From Pagrus major (lineage: Eukaryota; Chordata; Actinopteri; Spariformes; Sparidae): a stretch of DNA of 64,000 nt. The stretch lies in assembly GCF_040436345.1 (NCBI RefSeq), contig NC_133218.1, positions 4,590,484-4,654,483 of the forward strand. Reading direction: 5' to 3'. The position numbers and the translations under genes are program-made. Below the pieces are notes generated by a model. The model was not told where the DNA came from. It made no database searches and was given only the letters and a program-made list of their open reading frames with translations. Of the stretch, positions 52,464 to 61,400 are shown one piece after another (the stretch's first letter is position 1; each line of letters opens with the position of its first letter).

Positions 52464-55400
52464 CGTACCTGTCCCCATGATCCAGTAAGCCACTGAGCAC
52501 AAGGCTGGATATTACATGATTGGATGTTGCTGGGTTGAAGGTCCCTGTTGCATCGCTCCTCCTCTGTACAGGCAACTATACGCTGCTGCTCGCCTCCTCC
52601 ACACACCTCAGAGCACTGAACAACACACACACACAAAGACAAACACACGTGATCTATGAATTTATGTGACTTGTTCTCAACAATAAGTTGTATAGCAGCG
52701 GAAACAGTATGCTCTTAGAGATTTCTATAGCTGTTCTTGACTCACTAATGCAGAGCAAATTGTGTTTACTTTACATCACTGCCAATGAGACAGGTGGTAG
52801 TTCCTGAGGCATCATACAGAAAATCCATAAAATGTGACATTTAATCTTTCTTGTTACATCATTGCTGGTTTATTCAGCTGAAAGGACAGATTGTTCTGAA
52901 ATCTCCCACTTGTTTGTGAGTTCATATAGTTGTGGGAAGCTCTGAAGACTGCGAGACAGCAAGCTTTTCACTGCCATACATCACCAAATCCATGTTATTC
53001 TTTTCAGGACAACTACAGTATGTTTAAAGGAGAACTATTATGCTTTTCGTTTTTTTCCTTTCCAACAGAAGCTCCTCTCTTCCACAGAAAACACTGCTCC
53101 AGTTTTTTTTTTTTTTTACAAATAACATTTATGTAATTTTTGCCTAGCTGCTAGTTTGGCAGTAAGAATTGATTTAGCACAGCTGCTCTGTTGTTGTTAG
53201 CGTTGCTGGGTCAGTCGTGAGTGAGCTGACCAATCAGGGGAGACTGGGTTCAGCAGGGGGCGTGGACCTTAAAGAGACAGGAGCTAAAACAGAGTGTTAT
53301 AACAGTATGAGAAAACTGATGTGTTTTTTGAGCATTAAAGAATGTAAACCTATTCTAGTAGTAGCCCAAAATAAAACTATGAACCTGAAAAAGTCTCTTT
53401 TGATAGTTGATCATCTTTTGGGTTTACAATAAAGTTTGTGAATGTAATGCTGTTCAGAGATGCTTGCACTTAAATCTCACAACATCCCAACTGTTTGAAG
53501 GCATCAACCCAGAAGACCCACAAAGGATTTAACACAAGAATAACATCATTTTTAATATAGAATGGCACTCAGTAGAGGGGCTACCTATGACAGGGCACAA
53601 CAGTCCCCTTTTGTTCAAGCTCAAAAATACCAGCCACTTAAATATGGTCATGATCCATGCATTATTCCCTAAGTAATTAGCGAAATATGGAAAAACACCT
53701 TATCTCGCAATGTTAAAAAAAGTGAGAAAAAATTCCTTGATCCGTCCTTTTATCTGGATCTGCACCAAAAGTTAGACCCATCCTCTATATAAGTTTCTTG
53801 GAAATCCCTTCTGAAGTTTTTGTGTAATCCTGCTGAAAAACCAACCAAACCAGCAAACAAACACACAAACAGACATGGGTGGAAAAATAACCTGCTTGGC
53901 AGAGGTAAAAACTTAACTTCCTTGTTTCTATTTGTTTGTCTGTCTGTTCATGTAGCATTGATTCTTGACTGTGTAAAGCATCTTTGGGTCTCGTGAAAAA
54001 CATTATACAAATCCAAGCTATTATTGTTATTATCATCATTATTCTGTACAATGATTTTCATTCAGCACTGCAATGAACAGAAGCAATAACAACGAGGAAA
54101 ACAGGAAGAAATGCCTTCAGAAATCTATTAAAAAACAAAATGCACATTGTGGTATGCTTTGAAAAATGTGTGTGGTAATCTGTGCTGACAGATGTCAACC
54201 TCAACACTATTTCAATTTAAAATACAAAGGGCAAGCTTTGACAAGAATTTCTACCGTGCAGAAATTACATTGATTTAAAAATGGGAAGACAGTGAAAACT
54301 GACTTAAATTGAGCTTTTTTACATGCAGCTGTGTATATGTTGCCAAATACACATATATCCTATTCAGAAAGTGGAGAATACACCAGTGCATTTTTCACAA
54401 TCTCTCTCATTATTTTGCATATAACTCACCTGACCCCAGGAGGAGGTGTACCAGTCGAGACATGGCCGAAGGTTACAGGGCATCTGGCTTTGTGGCCTCG
54501 AGGACATTGCCCTGCAGTGGAAAGGTCGCAGTTGCCTCTGATCCCTCATGTCGTAACACTGGACCTCTCGTGATTTGACGCCGCCTTCACAATCCTTAGA
54601 GCACTGGGAGAAGACACGGCATGATCGTTATTCAAAGAGCACGAGCTACGACTTTGAGGCGAGTCTAAAGGGACTGGTCTTGCTGTGTGGTTTTCATGGG
54701 TTTCATTTTCAGTTCTTACAAATAAATTTTATTCTGAATATTTACCAACACTTTAAGGTAGATTAAGATTAGCATAATTAGCATGTTAAACATTAAACAC
54801 ACAATAAAAACAGTATGGCTGACACGGATGGGAATGTAATTATTTTTGCAGGTAAGTGTTCATAAACCAAATTAAAGCCAGAGGAAAAGCTAAAGGATCA
54901 TAAAAGTCATTTCATCCAGAGCGGAACATGAATGTCTTAACCAACTTTCATGACAATAAAACCCAGAGTTGTCAAGGCATTTCAATCAAAACTACAAATG
55001 TCAACATCATGGTGGCACTAGGTAAAACCCCCTTTTACACAGCCTGTTCAGGATGGTAGGGTTATTCCACCTCACCATTCTGTAAAAAAGGTACAAAGGT
55101 GGAATTAGGGGGGGTCATAGTCGGCAGAGGAGGTAGTCACAGCGCAAAATCAACGTCTGTTGAGTAACCCGGCAAGCAGGTACGGCAGGAGAGGGGGTGT
55201 GACATTTTGATGACGTGTTATGTGTGTGACCCACAACTGAGGGGATTTCAAAAGCAACTAGCAGCAGTTAGCAGCTAACTGAAAGAAGAACCGCAACTGA
55301 AAATGCCTGCAAAAGCAGAAACAGGGATGGTAAATGATTTTCATTGCCTAGTTATGCCCTTGTTATTATCAAGAAAGTGCTGCCTGACATGTATATGAAA

Positions 55401-58400
55401 CATTGATCTTGACACAGACGGTGTTGTGTTACAAGTTACAACCACTTATTTTGCTTGCGAAACGATGGCATGCAATCCAAAATCGCACGCGGTGGTGGCC
55501 TTAAAAGAAACAAAGCCGGGGTAATGAAGGGTTTTCATTACAATAGTGTGCAATTTCTATGCAAGAAGACTAAAGTTAGGGGATCAAAGTCGTCAGGGTT
55601 TATCCTCTGTGGAAGATGAGTGTCTGTGCCAAATTTCACAGCAATCCATTAGACAGTTTTTGAGATATTTCAGTCTGGATCTAAGTTGTGGACTGACCGA
55701 CATTATACAGTCTAGCATGGCTGAAAAAACATATTTATACAAAAGTTTGTGTCATAATGGGATTCTAAAAATCACCTTTTTCAGTGCACATGCACAAAAC
55801 CCAGCAATCTTTCAGGGTAAAACATCTGTAAAAACCTACAGAAATCACCACACATACACTGATTGTGGGAGTACAATATCACAGGTGGTCTTACCTTACT
55901 CCATTCCTCAACTTTCCATGTGGAGCAGGGGCGAAGGTAACATCTCTGGGCCGGCGCGGGCCTTTTGGCAGGATTACAGTCGGAGTCTGATCCAGAACTG
56001 CAAGCCAAAGTCCTCCAGATGGCCCCCAGACCACAGCTGGTGGAGCACTGCCGATCACACGAGAACACTACTTAAAAATTGTGATTTGAGGATTAGATGC
56101 ACAACAGTTCACTGATAATGCAAATGATGTGCAGCTCTATGATTTGATGTGTGAACTGTGGTCAGGCTTGGAGTGATTTCAAGGAAATAAATGCAAATTC
56201 CTTAAATATTTTGTACAGCACAGCAGGGAGTAGAAGCATCCGCCTGTTAAAATGTGCCATAAAAATGCTTTGTGTAAATTGGCATTAGCTGTGTTAGCTC
56301 CAGGTCAAATGATGTCTCCAAAGAACAAGGTTTAATGTGTGCAGGAACCAAAATTAGATGCTGTGCCTGCAAATAATGAGAAATAAAAAAAACATGTTTT
56401 GTCCAGAATGTGTGATTTATGCAGACTCACAGCGCTCCAGTTGCTGGCGACCCAGTATGCAGCTGTGGCGACCTGTGTGGAGGCTGAAGTTTGGACAGAT
56501 GTCGGCACTGGAATTGGCCACAGAGCAGGTGGATGTGTTGGCAAAATGGGCACAGCAGGCGCCTGTGAGTCCATGTGCTGTGCTGGTGTTGTGCTGTGAT
56601 GACCAGTGGCAGGATCACTGTCACTGCTGCTCCTCACCATTGTGGGAACGACTATTTCATTGTAGTCAAAATCAGCTGAATCAAACGATGGAGCTCGGGA
56701 TGTGGGATCAGTCCCAGTTCTGTCCCAGAAGACGGGATCTGTCTGCAGGAAACCAGCAGGAGGAGGCTGCGTGGTTCCTTCCAGGTTTGTAGGAGGTATA
56801 ATTTCTGTTCCAGTTAGCGAGTCATCAGACGGCTGTCGGTTACCTGAGGTTAGCGGAAAGGGAACAGGGAGAGGAGTGGATTTCTGAGAAGCAGGAAGTG
56901 AGGTTGTACTGAGGTCAAGGTCAGTATCCCATGAATACTGATTAGTGGTGTTTACTGTGTTAAAATCAGTCTGATCCATTTCCACACCCTCCAAAGTGAA
57001 CGCAAATATTGTTGACTGACTTGTTGTGTGAGGTAATTCTGACGCACTCTCGTCCACTTGCGTCAGCTCTGGTTTCTCTGCACCTTCTTGTTCTGAAGAG
57101 ATATCTGTCGCTGTTGTACTTTTGTCATTGTAACTGTACTCATAATCATCATGTTCCTCTGTCTCCTGAGGACCCACTGTTGTAGCAACAACAGCATGAA
57201 TAGTGGTTCGATTTCCAGGAGTGGGAGCAGCCTGTTTTGGAGTCACAGTGATGTCTTCAGTAAGATCGTCCTCCTCACTGAAACTGTCATAGTTATTTTC
57301 ATCCTCCTCCCCATTTTGCCCCCATTTCACATCCTGTGTAGGCTCCTTTGTAGTGAAAACCAGACTAGGCATTGTGCTAATGTCATGCCTCTCTTTTAGT
57401 GGTGGTGAGTGCTGAGTTGTATGCAGTGGTGGGGAGCGAGTGGTAGACACAGGCAGAAGGTAATCCTCAGAAAGGAAGTCATCATCACTGTCCTCCATAT
57501 TGTCCAGATTTGGGTTCACTGGCTCTTTAGCCGTGGCCTTTGAAACAACGGAAGTAGCTGAAGGAGCTTTTGTAGTTTCCATGTTTTCTTTCACACTGTG
57601 GGTTGGCTTGGCCTCCTGTTGAGTGTCGAATGAGTGACTCTCCCCTGACTCTGTCTCATCACTCTCAAAGTCATCCGACAGGTCTTCATGGAAGTTAATA
57701 AAGTTATAGTCATAGTAAAAATCATCAACTTGAACGTTGTTTTCCGGAGAGCGATCAATATTTTCTATGTTATTGTGGTAGTCAAAATCTCCCTCGACAA
57801 TGTTATTAAGGTTGTTGTGATTTCTTGGCTGGGCTCTGGTGGTGCTGAACTTTGGAGGGGGTTTGACTTCAGGTATGGAGTTAATCTCATTGAGCACCTC
57901 TTTGCTCGACCAGCCACTTCCTGACCAGTCGATGCCGAAATTATCCACAACTTGTGGACAGTCCTGGATGTAGCAGGTGGCGACAGCAAGGGGCTTCTTT
58001 TGGGGCTCACAGTCAACGCCTGTGTTTCTGGAGCAGGTCACGTTACGGCGACGTACTCCACTTCCACAAGTTAGCGAACACTGCACAGAAAAAAAAGATA
58101 CAATATCTGATCATGAGTAGGCCCAACTTATGCTTTTACAATTCCCTTAAAATCGATGGTATAATTAGAATATAAGGTACATTTTCAATAAATTAGCAAA
58201 ATATAGTAGTTTTCCAGCCCAAGCTCCTTGTGTATGCAAATCTAAATCCTGCTGACAAGAAAAAGGCTGATCATCCCCTGGACTGTGGCACTCCTCGGGG
58301 TCACAACCAAAGGTTGATATACTGTACCGACTATGAACTGTCAGTGATCTGGATAGGTTTGTTTTATTTATTTTTTTAATCATTATTATGTTTAACTTTC

Positions 58401-61400
58401 ATCATACAAACCAACTACCAAACACACACACTCCACATTCAAAAACAAACAACAACAACCACAGAAAGCCAGACCAGACAGAGATATATACACCAAAGTT
58501 TCAGCCTAAACAAAACATATGACAAAGAATGTCCCATCCGGATATCACATAGCAGGGACCTTCACTAAGATCCAGGAGAATGAAATGTCTAATAATTGGG
58601 CCCCAGACACTTTCAAAATTTTCACAAAACCCATGTGTGTTGCTACGGAGCCTTTCAAGATGTATCCCTGAGACGCTAGAAAAACAAGAGCACCGGTAGC
58701 CTTCCATTCCTAGAATTATCCTCTTCTAGTCTCTAACATACCGAACATAAGAGTCTGCTGTAAAGTATGTGGCAATAAACGAGAGGCTTCAGAACAAGGC
58801 CATCAAGAGTGCACCACTTTAAACTCTAGCTTTTGCATTCTGAAGAAAGTCTTGTGATACATGCTGTTCAAATGAAGAGATGCACTACACAAGAGCTGGA
58901 AGATAACGACGTTCTCCCAGATTGCTAGATAATTTAACTTAGAGAAAGACCTTTTCAGAAAACGTGAAATTAGCTGTTTAAAATTTCTAGTGACAATTTG
59001 CATTTTAATTTCCTTTCAAATCAGCACAATTTCCCCCAAACCAAAACCTCATTTTCCAACTCAGACTCACCTTTGACCAGCTGCCAGTACTCCAGTCAGC
59101 GGGGCAGGGGATGTGTGTGTTGCAGGAGGATACTGACTCAGGTTTGGGCATGTGTTCACAGTCGCTGGGCTGCAGGGCTTTCTGCTCATCAGCACTCACT
59201 GCCTGGATGCAGAGCACCGTCCTTTTAGTCTGTCCAGAGCTCCCACAGCTTGCCGAGCATTTCTGCCACTCACCGAGCCACCAGCTGCACACAGAGACAC
59301 AAAGAGATGCAAATATTTCCAATTTAATTGTCCACTTGTGTTGGAAAATTACAATATTGTATAGCTGTGGAAATGCCAAGGACTCACACACACAGATTTG
59401 GGTGGCTGTGTTATAAATTGCCATTTGCCATTTTGCAAAAACCTCAAGCTGCACTTTGGTGCAATACAATGTGTGGGAGGACACATGTCTGAAGGGTGGT
59501 GATTCTGATGTCGCTTCTCATGTGAAGAGGTTATGTTTTCAAAATTACCTCAATTTGTTCAATTCTAAGAAACTTTCAAAAGGAGTGGCGCTGAATGAGG
59601 CTTTTTGGTGCACACAATACGTTTAATTCTCCAGAAGGTCCGTCCTTGTCCTCCAGAGTGCTTTCCTTGAAGTTCCATATACAGTGTTCCCACTTAGCTG
59701 ACAGAAGTTTAGAAAATAGCACTTTCAAACAGATTTTGTAAGCTGGGAGCATGACAGCAGCTATTTCATATTTCCTTGCACGCTCTACTCCTGCATACTG
59801 CATATATTAAAGCATACATAAAAACAGAATGCTATCATTTGACAACAGTTTTACAAAATGTCCCTGAGCCCATGTAGTGATATCCTTTATACAATGAAGT
59901 GTTTCACAACATGGCGAACCTCGCCTCACCCTTGCTTGTGAATGACTGAGCCTTTCGAGGATGCTCCTTTCATACTATCACCTGTTATCACTGAACCCGT
60001 TTGGCTGTTTACCAACTTTGCCAGTCTTTTGTTGCTCCTGTCCCAACTTGTTTGAAATGTGTTGCTTGCATCAAATTAAGAATAAGCATATATTTACAAA
60101 AATCAGTGAAGTTGATGAGGTACAACATTAAATAAATGTATTGTCATTGTGCTGCTTTCAATTGAGTATCTTTCAAGTATTAGCAAACAATAAGACACAG
60201 CATCCCACCTTCTTTGGAATCAGGGTTATATAGAAATATGATCTTATTGTCAGTATAGTTTTTGTAATTTGTAATTATCTCTTCTCACTTTTCACTCATG
60301 TTTCTGCTGGATCTCTCCACATATTAACATTTTGCTCACTGTCACTGTATATTTATGTTTTATACACTGTCAATAATTTTCTAATATTGTGTCCGTTAAA
60401 CATCACAGATCACTCAACACCTCTTTAAGGAGTTTAAGGTGCAGGTGAAGACTTTTACTTTTTGGCCAAATCTGCCATGATGAACCACTTTTGAAGATAA
60501 AACTTCAACATTTTGATAGCTGTACACTACAAAGCTGTTTCTTGCTATATTCAGACTATGCAGTTACACAGGGCCCCCAAAGCTACCAGGGGGCTCCATG
60601 CTGAAATAAAACTGTGATGTGGGTGCACTGCGAAACAGACAACTGACTGAACAACGGTGTGTCTACTAGCAGTATGGAGAACACCTTGTTGCAGTTGCTC
60701 AGGGCTAGGTTGACAGTCCTTAATTGTGCAATATGCAAGATCTTAGTTGAAAACATACAAAATGAACTAAAATTGTGAACAGTTAGCATGCTAACCAGCT
60801 AGCCCTGGCCTGTCCCGATCCGAAGCTCCTTTGTTAGTGGTGTAAACATCGACACTCCGAGCTCCAGTTCGGGGCTGCAAGCTGCATGGCTAACTGAGCT
60901 AACGGCAGCTACATATAGCAGCAATTAGCAGCTACAGTACCAATATGCTGCCACCTATTTGTTCTGAGAAGAAATTAGACAAGTGGCCAATTTTACGTAT
61001 CGCACCTTTAAATATAAGCAGTTGTGCCAAAATCCTGAATGCTGCATTGGTGACACAGTAATCATGAGAATCACTGCTCTGAAGTGCATTTTGATGTGGT
61101 GCCAAATTGTCATGAATAATTATAGGCACAACAAGCTGTTATTCAACCACAATATAAAAAGAGGCTAAATTCAAAGGAGAACCCTTCCATTAAATGTTCA
61201 GCAAGTCTAAATAAATTAGAAGATGAGCGGTTATTTTTTAACTCTCTGAATCCATGAAAACATTCTGATCAAATCACTTACGTAGGCTATAATTACTGCT
61301 GTAGTGAGACCAAAAGAGACTTTGATGTAACAGATGATTGAGGTACTGTGCAATACAATTAGAGATGTTCTGATACCATTTTTTCCCTCCCGATACCGAT

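Larger units (their letters stand above)
49948..52468 (-). other. adamts7 intron between TSP7 and TSP8 exons
   Basis: GT-AG intron of 2.5 kb. It contains the repeat at 50860-51080 and, directly beside the donor, a long CA run. A CTCCT-rich run lies near 50095-50120. No other feature is seen. Confidence 0.7.
52616..54429 (-). other. adamts7 intron between TSP6 and TSP7 exons
   Basis: GT-AG intron of 1.8 kb, about one third of it dispersed repeats, listed separately. No exon is visible in the rest. Confidence 0.7.

Noticed and set aside
55546..56115. 189-codon plus-strand frame
   Set aside because: It runs antisense across an adamts7 exon and repeat-derived intron. The minus-strand exon explains the conserved part.
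56358..56792. 144-codon plus-strand frame
   Set aside because: Antisense shadow of the mucin exon.
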